A stretch of DNA of 64,000 bases from Ehretia macrophylla (GCA_037974665.1 CM075769.1:24739139-24803138), one strand, 5' to 3'. Shown: positions 1 through 12,120, counted from the stretch's first letter. Translations and numbers: made by a program. The notes: generated from the letters alone by a model not told the origin.

Positions 1-1267
1 AGTTTCGAGTCAACTTCGAAATAAAAACTGCACCAATTGGGAAAAAGTTAGGTGCAAATTATATATGGTTGGAAATCTCTATGAGTCTAGTTTCTAATGC
101 TTTAAATAGTTCGTAAATTGGAGTTTTCTAGAAGACGTTATGGTCATTTTCGTAAAATGTGTCTGAGCTATTCCTTTTACGCGGGAATTTGACAACATTT
201 GATATTTTGACCAAGCTTGACCAAGACTACTTATATTGACCATTTGACCATTTGACCATTCTATTTTCAGCAAAACAAAAGCCAAAACCCAAAGAAAAGA
301 AGAAGCCAAGTCAGGTAGAAGAGAGAAAAGAAGAGGAATAGTGCTCAACCTAGGTTTTGTTTTATTTTTGAAGAAGAAGAAGGAGATTGAAGCCATTGGA
401 ACCAAATTGGAGCTTGTTCTTGCATCATCTAAGCCTATTCTACCTATTTCTAGCATTTTTTTAACAATATTATGTGAGGGGCTTTTCTAAATCTCAAAGT
501 TAAAGTTAAGGTTTTGTTTATGAACTTGCATTTATATGATGTATATTGTTGTATATGCATATATTTCTTGCTAGATAATGTCTTGAGAGCAACATACTTG
601 AGTTTTAGCTTGATTGATCCATGGGTTGTTGTAGATGGGAAAAAAATGTGTTGTATGTAGAGTTTGAAGCAAGATATATGTTCAACATTTGTACTTAGCC
701 TAAATATATAGTTGAAATGTATACATACATGTTTATAGCTTAATTTCATGGCTTAAATACAATTTTAGTGAATCTTAGTGGCATTTTAGTGAATTTCTTC
801 AAAATTTGAGCAATGATGCACTTGGTGTATTTTGCCTATTACACTTGTTTTAAGCTTGATTTTCCTAAGGTTTTGCACTTAATATGTATTATAGTTAGCA
901 TATAAGATAGTTGGGCATATATTGTGCACTTATATTGCTTGTAAGTGAGTCAATTGTGGATAAAAGTTAGTTATTAAAGTATTAAATTGCATGCTAATGA
1001 ACTCTATTTTAGTAGTTTTATGTATATGCTCAAGAATGGTGTCAAGTAATGTTGGAAATGATTAATGAATTAAAATGCTTGTCTAAGGTTAGGTAACCTA
1101 CTTTGTTACCTAATCAATGTGTTTTACATGGAAATGAATTGTTGATTGAATGTCAAATGTGATTATGTGTTGAACATCATTGGAGGGACAACTTACTATT
1201 TTGTCTTCTGAAAATGTCATGAATGCGAATGCAAAGTGTAAGGTTGCAACCTTTAAAATAGATACGG
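1..1267 (+). mobile_element. LTR X, first fragment (Ty3/gypsy LTR, 5' end cut by window)
   Basis: Non-coding LTR sequence. It has the same ordered layout as the other LTRs here: a TTTGACC-rich stretch (180-265), a purine-rich exon-like stretch (285-380), a weak donor-like site (GTGAGG at 474-479) and a CTACTTT-loop hairpin (1087-1115). It stops abruptly near 1267 where another LTR begins. The missing downstream part of the same kind of LTR seems to lie at 27418-27594, 29870-30286 and 48455-48493, so everything between would be later insertion. Assigning these pieces to one LTR is inference; about 150 bp expected by comparison with LTR B is not seen at the joint. Confidence 0.6.
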
Positions 1268-1670
1268 TATGACGCACGAGATTTAACCGTACTTCTAGCT
1301 TACTATTGCATCCACTATTTGCGCATTTCTTTTGTGCTTTGCTTGTTGTCTTCTTTAATCACTATTTACTCTGTTTTTCAACTAATTAATTACCATGAAT
1401 TAACATTTTTATTAAATCATATTAATTATTTTAGGAATGAGAAAAATGTGCATTTGAGCTTAGAGCGATAGGAGTACTCGTTTAGTAAATATTTTGCCAA
1501 TCTAATGAATAGTATTACGTAACTTAACTTAGTGTTTTAATTAGCTAGCACTCATTTTGCACCTTAGACTCATTTTAAAGCTTATTAGACTCATTTTAGA
1601 ATACCATATATGCCCCAACTTAGCCCCAACTTAAACCCAACTTAATATATATTCAACCAAACACAACACA
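1268..1670 (+). mobile_element. LTR A-prime, truncated 5' part
   Basis: It aligns by eye with the first 400 bp of LTR A that follows (1671-2080): the same start (TATGACGCACGAG against TGTGACGCCCGAG), the same TTGCATCC..TTTGCGCAT block, ATTTTTATTAAATCATATTAATT, and GAGAAAAATGTG. The initial TG has become TA. It is broken at 1670 by the insertion of LTR A, and what follows on the far side (4175) is gag, not the rest of this LTR. Confidence 0.7.
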
Positions 1671-2050
1671 TGTGACGCCCGAGATTTAGTCATGCATTTA
1701 ATTACTGTTGCATCCTTTGTTTGCGCATCTCTTTCTATGCCTTATTAACTGTCTTCTTAGGTTACTATTCACTCCATTTTTAAACTGCATTTTATTAGTT
1801 GATTAGCATTTTTATTAAATCATATTAATTGTAAAAGTAGTGGGAAAAATGTGAATTTGAGCTAAAGGTGTTAGGAGAGCTCGTTTAGAAAATGACTTTT
1901 GTAGTTGAATGAATAGTGTTACGTAACTAACTTAGAGATTTAATTATCTAGCACACATGTATCACCTTAGGCTCGTTTCTAAGCTATCTACGCGCATTTT
2001 AGGAGTCCACTTAAGCCCCACCATGACCCCACCTCAACTAAACTTCACCA

Positions 2051-2056
2051 TATAAA
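2051..2056 (+). promoter_or_regulatory. TATA box of LTR A
   Basis: TATAAA lies about 380 bp into the LTR, followed by a purine-rich leader without an ATG up to the donor-like site at 2245. Its position fits a U3/R boundary. Confidence 0.45.
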
Positions 2057-2244
2057 CACATAAGCACCAAAACACAAAACAAAAAGAAAAAAAATTGAGT
2101 AGAAATACTGTAGCAGGGCCGAGAGCAGCTAGGAGAGGAGAAAAACTGATTTTTGCTCTTCAACTCTTCGATTCAAGCCACTCCAAGTCTAGAGCAACTA
2201 GATTAGGGTGTGTGCAAGCTTCCTAGAGGCTCCTACGCGGATTG

Positions 2245-3583
2245 GTGAGGGATTTCACGGCTTGTTTTTGCATTTTTAAATAGTTGTCAATTTCTTGATT
2301 TGTTGAAAATGTGATCAAATGCCATTGTATTTGTTATCTATGCTATTATACCATGTATATGAATGCTAGAGAACATATTTGAGCCATCGTTTCGCAATTT
2401 AAACGGTTAGAATCGTTAGTTTGATTTTTAGGGTGAATAGTGATGTTTTTCTAGGGTTTTGCGTAATTGCTCGAATTAGCTTGATTCAATGCTTCTAATA
2501 GACGCCTTAGGTGCTAGTGAAGGTAACCTAATAGCCCCGTGCACTTGCATTGTCCTTAAATCGCTTAAAATGGAAAATAGCCGACTTTAACTTGGGGCTT
2601 TTGGGATTAATGCGAATCCGGGTGGATTCGGGCTTCAATTCTAGTATCCTTAAGTTACCTAGGTGCTATAGAAGCCTTGATATCCCTTGTTTGAAGCCCG
2701 GATGATGTATGTGTAGTTTAAAGCCATAAGAGGGAAATTGGGGCTTTCGGGGTAATCACGGGCATTTGAATGAGTTAGAGGGTTGAGAGGGTACCTTGAG
2801 GGTTAGTTAGAAGGTTGGGAGAGTTCCCTTTGAAAAGGAAATCATTAACTTTGGTTTGGAAGAGAAATAGTTGTAAAATAAAGGGGTTTAAGCGCAATTT
2901 CGGTTGTCTCACATTTCTAAACCCACGGCATGTCTTCTTGAGTGTTTATATGTGATTTTAAATTGATTTGGAGCTTTTGGTATGATTCTATGCTTATTTT
3001 GTATATGTTCTTTTGTAAACTGCTTATTAGCTTCTATAATTGCTTCTATCCTAATTGCATCGAGGTCAACCTACTTTGTTGATCCTCCTATGTGTTAATG
3101 CTTATATTATTGCTATTAACTTGCCATTGTTAAGTGCATTGCATAGTGGTTGCGCAACCATAGTGTCAGAGGCGGATGTGTTGAATATCGGCTGGGCGGC
3201 AGAGGGCTTGCCGGTGGATATTCAATCTCCGTGCCCTAGTCCCTCATTCGCCTGGTCCGGAGATTGCCAGGGGATGTTGGGTCGTAGGATTATCGGAGTA
3301 CATCCGGAGTACACCCACTGGAGTGTTTGGGGATTATGCTGGCTTATCGTGATCGTGCTCGTGGTTCGTGGTTCGTGGATCATGAATGAAAACCAATGAA
3401 GATTGGTGTATAGGGGATTGTGAAATGTATGCTTTTTAATGTGTGGTTACTTAAGTTATCATTGTTTCTTAAATTGTCTAAGTGATATTATCGTATAACT
3501 GTATTATCTGTTGCATTGCACGCCCCGGGACTATATCCCTCACTGTGCAACAGTGGTTGCTCATACCTCGATATCTGTTTCAG
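2245..3583 (+). other. Putative intron in LTR A
   Basis: It begins GTGAGG after ATTG and ends CTGTTTCAG before GAGACG, 1,339 bp. It contains a CTACTTT-loop hairpin (3062-3087), a 9-bp stem TTGAATATC/GATATTCAA (3181-3189 with 3217-3225) around a GGCGGC..GGGCTTGCC core, the motif GGGTCGTAG (3279-3287) then TCCGGAGTAC (3303-3312), and a hairpin just before the acceptor (3544-3551 with 3556-3563). Splicing is inferred only. Confidence 0.45.
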
Positions 3584-4174
3584 GAGACGCTGAGGGTGAT
3601 CCCCAGCTTGTTGATTTAGTTGAGGAAGAAGAAGTTCAGATTGAGCCTTTACCTTAGTTGCTGTGCCTGATAGCTTGAGGTGGTTAATGAATTTGCTGCT
3701 ATGTGGAAGATTCATCTGATTACTTTATGTACTATTTTGTAGCCCAAGGGCTATGTATATGCTTGTTGTATAAGTTGAAGACTAGTTGGTTATGTTGTAG
3801 CTTTGAAAGCCTAAGAACTGTAATAACTTATGATCTACTTCTATTCGCTTTGCTTGCTTGGGAGTGAATGACTTAAAGTAGAAATGTTTGATCTTTCAAT
3901 TATGTTTAATTGATTTCCTAGGATGTCATGATTATAAAACTATGTTGATAATAAGTTCTCGCATGCTTGTGTGTTTTGGAACTATTGTGTACTATAAGGC
4001 TCGGATGGCCTTAGAACTTTGTTGTTTATTTAAGAAAAGCTTGTATTGTATTGTTGGGACCTTGTTTGAGTGAGTACAGGTTTTTAGAATGTCCACGGTA
4101 CAGGGGAGACTCTGTCCGTGGGTCGGGGCCCGGCTTAACCTTTAGGTTGGGCGTTGTCGGGGCGTGACAACACA

Positions 4175-5170
4175 AGTCATAACTTAGAAAAAACAAAAAG
4201 GTAGGGTGAACAACTACAACAGAACCAAAGCAATCAGCAGAACAACCCGGGTAACAATCAGCCTCACTTGGGTAATTAGGGTGGAAATAGTGGTAACAGA
4301 GGCAATGTGATAAATGGTAATAGTGGAGATGGTGCATTGCGAGGGTTTCTCGGATATCATCCATCGAGATTCTTGGGAAAGCCTGATGACGAGAAGACAG
4401 AGGAATGGTTAGAGATGATTCAAAACATCTATGATGGACTTGCTTATACCGATGATCGAAAAATTTTAATTTGCAGTTTTATTGTTAGATAGTGACGCCA
4501 GGCAATGGTAGAAGACCGTTAGATTACAGTGGGAGCATCAACAAACCCCTTTTCTTTGGCAGAGCTTTGGGATAGCCTTCAGGCTAGCTACATACCTGCT
4601 ATTGTTTGAGAGAGATGAGATGAGAAGTTTATGTCTTTCACTCAAGGATTTTTATTTGTAGTACAGTATGAGGCCCAGTTCAACAAGTTATCACATTATG
4701 CTCCTACAACTGTGCAAAAAGTTGACCAGAGGATCTGCAGGTTCATTAGAGGATTGAGGCAAGAGATACAGGATTTCTTGGCACCCTTAGAGCTCACTAT
4801 TTACAATCTGGCCCTTAATGTAGCTTTCCGGATTGAGAAGAGAAAAAGGGAAGTAGGAGCCAGTTCGAGCCAGCCAAGCAAGAGGCCGTTTGTGCCACAG
4901 GGCCAATCGAGATTTGTTCAGGTTTAGTCGTAGTCGAGGCAGGGCCAGCTGCAGAATAAGTACAAGCAGATATTTGAGGACTCAACCGAGTGGATCTGTA
5001 GCATCAGTAGCCTAGAGTTCAGTAGGTACTACTGCCGCTACCCTTGTTCTACTTTGTACCTTTTGTAAAAAGAAGTGTCATTTGAAGGCTAGCTGTTGGA
5101 AGAAATCGGGAAAATGTACTGGTTGTAGTAATGACTAGTATCGGACAAAGGATTGCCCGCGGTTTCAGAC
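4175..5170 (+). pseudogene. gag: G1 gag, decayed
   Basis: Gag of the Ty3/gypsy element G1, the capsid/nucleocapsid part. A Q/N-rich start (4199-4275) is followed by the capsid signature FLGYHPSRFLGKPDDEKTEEW (4345-4415 region), and after a frame change by RFIRGLRQEIQDF (4739-4780) and the basic SSSQPSKRPF linker. A zinc knuckle CX2CX4HX4C is readable at about 5052-5094; the second knuckle has Tyr in place of His and an in-frame stop. Stops and frameshifts break it at 4273, about 4490 and 4925. The primer site and leader expected upstream are absent: the sequence passes from LTR A-prime/A straight into gag. It aligns with the better-preserved gag of M1 (42130-43291). Confidence 0.8.
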
Positions 5171-5252
5171 TGGAGGCCTAGGTTAGCAAAATAGGGCCAC
5201 AGGCTGTGCACCAGAGCAGAGAGTTCAGGTACGTGTTTATGCCATCGACCAG

Positions 5253-5622
5253 TTGGAGGTGCCAGATGTAGCAGCGGTTGTGGAAGGTAACTTTGTCATT
5301 CTTAATCAGTTGGTTATAGTATTGATTGATTCTTGTGCTATACATTCTTTTATTACACCTACTTGTGTGCGACGTGTTAATATGCCAATTGAGATGTTAT
5401 CTTATAAGATTAAGGTTAGTACACCTATGGGCACTAAATTTGTAACTGAGTAGGTGTGTAAGGATTGTAACATTCATATTAAAGGTCAAGAATTTCTTGC
5501 TGATCTTATTTTACTTCATGTCCGAGAGTATGAGGTTATCTTGGGAATGGATTGGCTTGCTAAATATGATGCTTTGTTGAATTGTAGAACCAAGGTTGTG
5601 AACTTTCAGTTGCTGGGGTAGC
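5253..5622 (+). pseudogene. G1 aspartic protease, decayed
   Basis: Retropepsin-type protease of the G1 polyprotein. The active-site segment reads VLIDSCAIHSFITPTC at about 5310-5360, where the usual family form, seen in M1, is VLIDSGATHSF. The catalytic Asp is kept but the active-site Gly is Cys. After a stop at 5451-5453 the frame continues and reaches the second conserved segment ILGMDWL (about 5536-5558). Another stop follows at 5620. The enzyme would be dead even if translated. Confidence 0.8.
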
Positions 5623-5624
5623 CA

Positions 5625-7180
5625 GTGGTTGAGGTAGTAAGTAGCCGAGATGCTTCAAAGAGTTTTATCATTTCATCAACCCAAGCTATTATGTTGATGA
5701 GTAAAGGGTGTTCATGTTATCTAGCTTATCTGATCAACAAGCCATCTGATAAGCTACAGTTGGAGGAAGTTTCGATAGTTCATGAATATCCCAATGTATT
5801 TCCTGATGAGTTGCCAGGACTACCGCCGGAGCAAGAGATTGAGTTTGTGATTAATGTGCTTCTAGGTACTCAGCCTCTCTCTATATCACTGTACAGAGTG
5901 GCACCAGTAGTGCTTCATGAGTTGAAAATTCAGTTGCAAGGGTTATTAGAGAATGGTTTTATTCAGCAGAGTTCTTCACCGTGGGGAGCACCTGTATTAT
6001 TTGGGAAAAAGAAAGATGGTACCTTGAGATTATGCATTGATTATTGGGGTTTAAATAAGGTGACAATCAAGAACAAGTATCCTTTGCCGCTGATTGATGA
6101 GTTGTTTGATCAATTGTAGGGAGCTAAGATATATTCTAAATTGACTTGAGGCAAGGCTACTATCAGCTCTGGATTCGTAAGGAGGATGTTCCAAAGTCGG
6201 CATTTCAGACTCGCTATGGGCATTTTGAATTTGTAGTTATGCCCTTTGGTTTAACTAATGCGCCTGCAGCATTCATGGATCTTATGCACTGAGTATTACA
6301 ACCATACTTGGATTAATTTGTGGTGATCTTCATAGATGATATTCTAGTGTATTCTAAAACTGAATTTGAGCATGAACAACATCTGTACCTTGTCTTACCA
6401 AAGCTTCAGCAACACCAATTGTATGCAAAGTTCATTAAGTGTGAATTCTGGTTGCAGCAGATATCTTCTCTAGGTCATGTGATTACACAACAAGGTATTT
6501 CAGTGGATCCTACAAAGATAAAGGTTGTTATGTCCTGGAAAAGGTTGGAGAACGTGATAGAGGTTCGTAGCTTCCTTGGATTGGCCGGTTACTACCGTAG
6601 ATTTGTTAAAGACTTCTCAAAGATTATAGGGCCACTTTCTAAACTGACTCAGAAGAAGACGAGCTTTGTATGGGATGAGATGTATGAGGATAGTTTTCAG
6701 GAATTAAAAAAGAGGTTGACTACAACTCCAATACCTATTTTGCCAGAGGGAACAAAGAATCTGGTTATCTACAGGGATGCCTCTAAAGAGGGCTTGGGTT
6801 GTGTTCTTATGCAACATGGTTGGGTGATTGCTTATGCTTCAATGAAGTTAAAGCCATTCGAGGAGAACTATTCGATGTATGATTTGGAGTGGGCAGCCAT
6901 AGTATTTGCTTTGAAGAAATGGCGTCACTATCTTTGGCGCAGTAAGTTTGAGATCTACATTGATCATAAAAGCTTGAAGTACTTGTTCTCTTATAAGGAA
7001 TTGAATATGAGGCAAAGGAGATGGATGGAGCTTCTAGATGATTATAAGTGTTCTATCACTTATCTGCTTGGGAAGGCAAATGTTGTGGCAGATGCTCTTA
7101 GCCGGAAAGTGAGCATTACGATGTTGGTAGTTAAAGAGTGGGAGTTATTGGAGAAGCTAGTTACTGAAAGCCAGAATTGA
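5625..7180 (+). pseudogene. pol: G1 reverse transcriptase-RNase H, decayed
   Basis: RT and RNase H of a Ty3/gypsy chromovirus. RT landmarks in order: [21 protein letters not shown] (5782-5845), [10 protein letters not shown] (6030-6060), [13 protein letters not shown] (6080-6117), then after a 1-bp frameshift near 6140 [21 protein letters not shown] (6246-6275) and the catalytic FIDDILVYS (6327-6353). There are in-frame stops at 6118, 6288 and 6315. The part from 6320 to 7180 is open for 286 codons: connection domain [17 protein letters not shown] (6577-6627) and RNase H with YRDAS (6770), DLEWAA (6884), YIDHKSL (6955) and VADALSRK (7087). It is neighboured by protease upstream and integrase downstream. 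Confidence 0.9.
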
Positions 7181-7822
7181 CTCAAGTTGGAGTTATATGT
7201 GCCCATTTGCAGATACAACCATTGTTGTTGGCTTAGATTCGAGAAGCTCAGCAACTTGAAAAACAACTTAAGAAAATCAAAGATCAGATTAAAGATGATG
7301 AGTCAGGCTTCAAATTACATGAGGATAGTATTCTACGGTTCTGGAACATGGAGTGTGTTCCCGATGACCCAAATCTGAGGAGCGGAATTCTTGAAGAAGC
7401 TCACAATTCTAAGTATACAATTCATCCCGTTGGAACCAAGATATATCGAGATTTAAAGGAACATTACTGGTGGAACAACATGTAAAGGGACGTTGCTCAG
7501 TTTGTATCTAGATGTTTGACTTGTCAGTGGGTGAAAGCAGAGCATTAATGACCAGTAGGGTTACTTCAGTCGTTGGCAATACCTGAATGGAAATGGGAGC
7601 ATGTCACTATGGATTTTGTCACAGATTTGCCTAGATCACCGAGAGGGTTTTATGCAGTTTGGGTTGTAGTGGATAGATTGACTAAGACCGCCCCTTTTTT
7701 CCGATGAATAAGCATGGTAATCTTGATAAGTTGGTAGATCTTTATGTGGCGAACATTGTGAAACTTCATAGAGTTCTAGTGAGCATTGTATAAAACCGAG
7801 AACCTCGGTTTACTTCTCGGTT
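7181..7822 (+). pseudogene. G1 integrase, N-terminal part and start of core, decayed
   Basis: Integrase N-terminal zinc domain and first part of the catalytic core, with frameshifts and stops. The HHCC pattern is seen as [20 protein letters not shown] (7411-7530). The core begins with [15 protein letters not shown] (7589-7632, first catalytic Asp present) and VDRLTK. The block that normally reads SDRDPRFTSRFW is present at about 7784-7825 as a stop codon followed by NREPRFTSRFW, so the second catalytic Asp is now Asn. The gene is cut at 7827 by solo LTR K; TTGGC is duplicated at 7823-7827 and 15195-15199. The frame continues at 15200. Confidence 0.85.
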
Positions 7823-8126
7823 TTGGCTGTCACGCTACAACTCAACCCCACCTACGATCAGTTAGGACGCAACGAAATTTCGGCAGTATAACGACTGTAA
7901 CACGTACATCAAGGCTCTAAACCAACTATTTATAACTTCATACAATCAACTCTAAAGATCATCAACAACTCCACAACTATTTCAACAACATACAACACAA
8001 CCATTTCCATATATTGAACAACCATTCAATAGTTCATTCATAAGCTATACGCCTCCGTTCCAACATCAACCATAGGCCAAACCATACTCATGCATAATAT
8101 ATTATAGGCTAGTTCAGCAACCTATT

Positions 8127-10517
8127 TGTAACGCCCCAACTCGACCCCTCCTACGATCAGTTAGGACGCAACGGAATTTCGGCAGTATAACGACAGTAAC
8201 TTGGATACCGAGGCTCTAAACCAACCTCTTTGTAACTCACACAACCAACTCCACAAATCACCAATCAACTCCACAATCAAATTGACAACATACAACGAAT
8301 CCATAATATACATTAAACATTCTTTTACCATTTCATCCATAAGTTATACGCCTCCGTTCCAACATCATACATCACTAAGTAAAACCATATACATTCATAA
8401 CAAATTATACCAGCTTAGCAACTTAATTAAATCCAAAAGTAAGACAACTAAACTAGCATAACACTTTTACTATCTTTGGATCCGTTTATACAAAACAACC
8501 TTAAAAGCTTGAAACTATACAACCTAAATCATACTACAAAATAGTATAAAACATTCCAACTAAACATCATGATATAACTCTGGCACTTAAGGCTTTTCAA
8601 CCAAAGTCACATTCTCATCTTCTTGAGGCACATACCTGTATTCTGGTTCAGTAACACCTACTTGCAGATAACGAATGAGAGTGAGCTTATATAAAACAAG
8701 CCCTGTGAGGAATTAATATATCTTTAACACATAACAAATATCAACATCAATATAACATAACAATAATCATAACCAATCAATAAGGATACTCTAGTTGGTG
8801 TAGCTCCAAACGCCATCACGATCTCAACCATTCTTATAACTCCCCATTACTCACGCACCTGAGGTACCTCTCTAGCCCCTCCCTCCATGGTACCTCCGTC
8901 CATGCGAGCTTGGGGTAGCCTATGATAGTCATGCCGTTATCAACTCGACAGCCCAACGCTGCCCGAGAGGTGGTATACACATACCAAGACTCATGACAAT
9001 AATAATCGTCATTCATATCACAGGAGGATAGCAAAAGTAGGTTGCCTATCTCCCGGCTTCATCAATAATCAATCAGTTAATAACATTTCAACAACATAAT
9101 ATCATTTAATCAATTAACAACCCAACAACTAGGTTAGGTGACAAAATAGGCCACCCAACCTAACAAGCATTAAACCACACAACCAAACCCGAGTCTAACC
9201 TCCAACAACACAAGATTCAATCACTCAACACCACCCAAACACCTAAAGACAATAGTTCAACTTATTAAAGAAAGACATCTTAAACTTCTAAAAGTCATAA
9301 CTTACATTCTACTAATCCAACAACCTCCAAACCAGTTTCTATCACTCACCTACTCAAGCAACTACATTAGCCCTCTAGGAAACCAACCACAATCCATCCA
9401 AAACAAGCTCAACAACCCTAAAACCTCAATGCACCATGGCCGAAATTTCTGAACTTTCCCACCGACATCACAATCAAAATTTCGGCATTACAACATTACT
9501 ATCACGTATTTAACAAACTTTTACAAGCTAACAACAATCGATTCCAACTACCACAACTCCAATTATTCAACAAATAGCCAAATTCTCAACTTTAATACCC
9601 GAAAAATAAAAATACGTGCTACAACGGTTCAAAACTTATATAAACACATATAACTGATCTTTAGCATCCACTGAGCAATAATATAACATCAATTTAGCAT
9701 TCACTAGCTAAATAAACAGTTATATGAAAAGACATAAAAATAACACTTTGAGATCTAAAAATTTTCTCTCACCTTTGATCCGAAACAAGCCTATGAAAGC
9801 ATGCAAAGCGTGCCCAACAAGCGGAATCTAACTCGGTTTGCAAAACTACGGACAAAAACTAAGTTTTTCAAGAGAAATTTGCTTTGAAAACCTTTGAAAT
9901 TTTTTTCTTTTTCTCTCCCTCAACCTCTTGGCCTTGTGTGTGTTGTGTGAGTATGTTTTGTGTTGTTTCTTGTGTGTGTTGATGCATAAGGCTCAAAGTT
10001 AACAAAAACTAAAAAGTCAAAGTTGAGCAAAGTTAATTTTTTTAGTATTTTCTAGTCTTTTCATTCTATTTAATGACTATTTTGCTCACAAATATTAAAT
10101 TGACACTTAGACTATTTTAAGTAGAATATTTTTGGGTGACAACAATTTTTTCATGCAAAGACTTTTACCCAACTCGGTTAAAAACGCGATTTTTACAAAA
10201 GAAAGTGTAAAAAATTTTAAATTCCAAAATCGATTCAAAATCCATTTTAATCAGACACAGGTCTTTTAATATCTGAGGACTAGTTTTTAAAATGTTTAAA
10301 ACACCCCTGTAAAAATTTTAGCGGACGTGTGTTCAAAATACTATTCACAAAAATCGTCGATAAAATTTCTAATACCGATTTTGATAAAAATTTCATGAAT
10401 GCACACTTAGCATGTAATAGGACTATAAATAATAGAATTAGCACATTTTGACTCATATAACACATAAACAGGTCAAATCACGTAAATCTAGGCAAAGACG
10501 AAATCTGGGGTCTCACA
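8127..10517 (-). mobile_element. Solo LTR J (Ty3/gypsy)
   Basis: TGTAACGCCCC at the left, GGGGTCTCACA at the right, 2,391 bp, flanked by CTATT at 8122-8126 and 10518-10522. It is nested in LTR K. Putative intron 8658-9772 (minus, 1,115 bp) with donor TCAAAG|GTGAGA. The conserved tail reads GVTEPEYRYVPQEDENV on the minus strand at 8594-8657. Confidence 0.9.
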
Positions 10518-11788
10518 CTATTCAAGTTCCAAAAGTAAGACAACCCATCCAATATAATACTTTCACTATCCTTAGATCATCTTTTACAATATAACTTCGA
10601 AATAAATACAATCCAACTAGCTTATATATATATAGTATAGCAAAAAAGAGAACTACAACTCATACATCATGGATAAGACATTGGTGTTGGAGATATGCCC
10701 TAATACTATATAGTTAGATGACTTATTTTGGGATATTTTGGCATTAACTTGTACCTAATGGCATTTACGTCTATATGTTTGTTTACATATTGACTTGTTT
10801 GTGATGTTCATATTCTCCGCCATTCCTATTATATGAATGTGTCCTTAATATTTTTCGGAGAATAAATATATTCTAAAAGAGTTTAGAATACGTTGGCATA
10901 TTTCTTCGATATGATAAACATTCAAAATGATTCATAGCCCTCAGATTATTCGACCGGGACTAGAATAATCAAGTACGGGCTATCATATGTAAGTTAACTT
11001 TGATTAACATAGAGATATTAATGATAAAGGATGGTGAGCCTTGTGCCATAACAGCATAGGGATGCGACTGACTTATATATGGGTGATTGTTAGTTGAACG
11101 AATCACTGAATGTGACTATAATAACAAACTACATGACTTTGGATTAATAGTTTGTTATTCGTTGCGAATTGTGCAAATTAATCATTTAACTTGAGAAATT
11201 ACGGTTACCGGTTATATCAGGGGCTAAATACTGCGTCTGGACAATACCCGTCTTTCAATAGGTGGGTTACGACCTTTCATATTTTAGTTTTGTGGTATGA
11301 ACTGACAGGGAATTGTCAAGATATGATCCGTTAACCTCCAACGTGAGGCGATGTCATATGCGATCTTATTTCGGTTGTTGAATGAGGAAGTCCTCGGCCG
11401 GGGCACATAACATATAGAATGATGGAAAGGGTTCCATAGGTATCATCTCTCATTCCACCGAATAGATCTATGCATAGAATCATTTAGTGGACTTAATCGT
11501 ATCATAGTCCCCACAACGACGGGACATATTTAATGGAAGGATCGGACTGCACGCTAATTCGCGACTATAAATAGATTCATAAAAGTTGGACTTCATTACC
11601 GTATACATGATGCGCGTATGTTGCTAGACGTAACTCTTGAACATGAGGGTATTCCAGAGAATGACAGAGACATTCTCAGAATAGATTAAAAGCGTTTAAT
11701 AGTCCTTTATCGCTATACGGTTATGAATCTAGAAAGTCACACACAAAAAGAGCATCAAGAATAAGGCAATTAACGAGCTTGATATTAA

Positions 11789-12058
11789 GTTGGAAACACG
11801 TTAAAGAGTTAACGTTGTTTATTTTGGACGTTAATAGTTAAGCGGGCCAAAAGTGCAAATACTGAAAGTATTGGGGCCAAAGTATATATACTAAAAGTAT
11901 TGGGGTCAAAGTGCAATTACTGAGTTGGAAACACGTTAAAGTGATTAACGGTGTTATTTTGGCCATTAATGGTTAAGTGGGCCAAAATTGTAATTTTTAA
12001 AAGTTTTGGGGCCAAAGTATAAATATTAAAAAGTATTGGGTCTAAGTGCAAAATAGAT
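11789..12058 (+). repeat. Tandem duplication of about 135 bp in the copia LTR
   Basis: Two units (11789-11923 and 11924-12058) each start GTTGGAAACACGTTAAAG and run through TTAATxGTTAAG, GGGCCAAA and repeats of AAAGTATTGGG. They are about 80% alike by eye. Confidence 0.65.
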
Positions 12059-12120
12059 CGAGGGGTTAATCTGTAATTAATTATTCTAAAATGGTTTAGA
12101 ATTAATTATTCTTTGTCTTC

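Larger units (their letters stand above)
1671..4169 (+). mobile_element. Solo LTR A (Ty3/gypsy)
   Basis: It starts TGTGACGCCCGAG and ends GGGGCGTGACA (TG..CA), 2,499 bp. It is flanked by ACACA at 1666-1670 and 4170-4174, a 5-bp target duplication as expected for gypsy integration, though in an A/C-rich context. No primer site follows, so it is a solo LTR. It carries TATAAA at 2051-2056, a donor-like GTGAGG at 2245 and an acceptor-like TTTCAG ending at 3583. After that comes an open frame ending EEEEVQIEPLP-stop near 3657. Confidence 0.85.

Noticed and set aside
3055-3399. Open frame of 114 codons with hydrophobic segments
   Set aside because: It lies inside LTR A, spans the conserved RNA stem and the TCCGGAGTAC motif, and has no relative in other LTRs as protein. 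It is a chance frame.
4026-4364. 112-codon minus-strand frame
   Set aside because: It crosses the joint between LTR A and gag on the wrong strand, so it is a chance frame.
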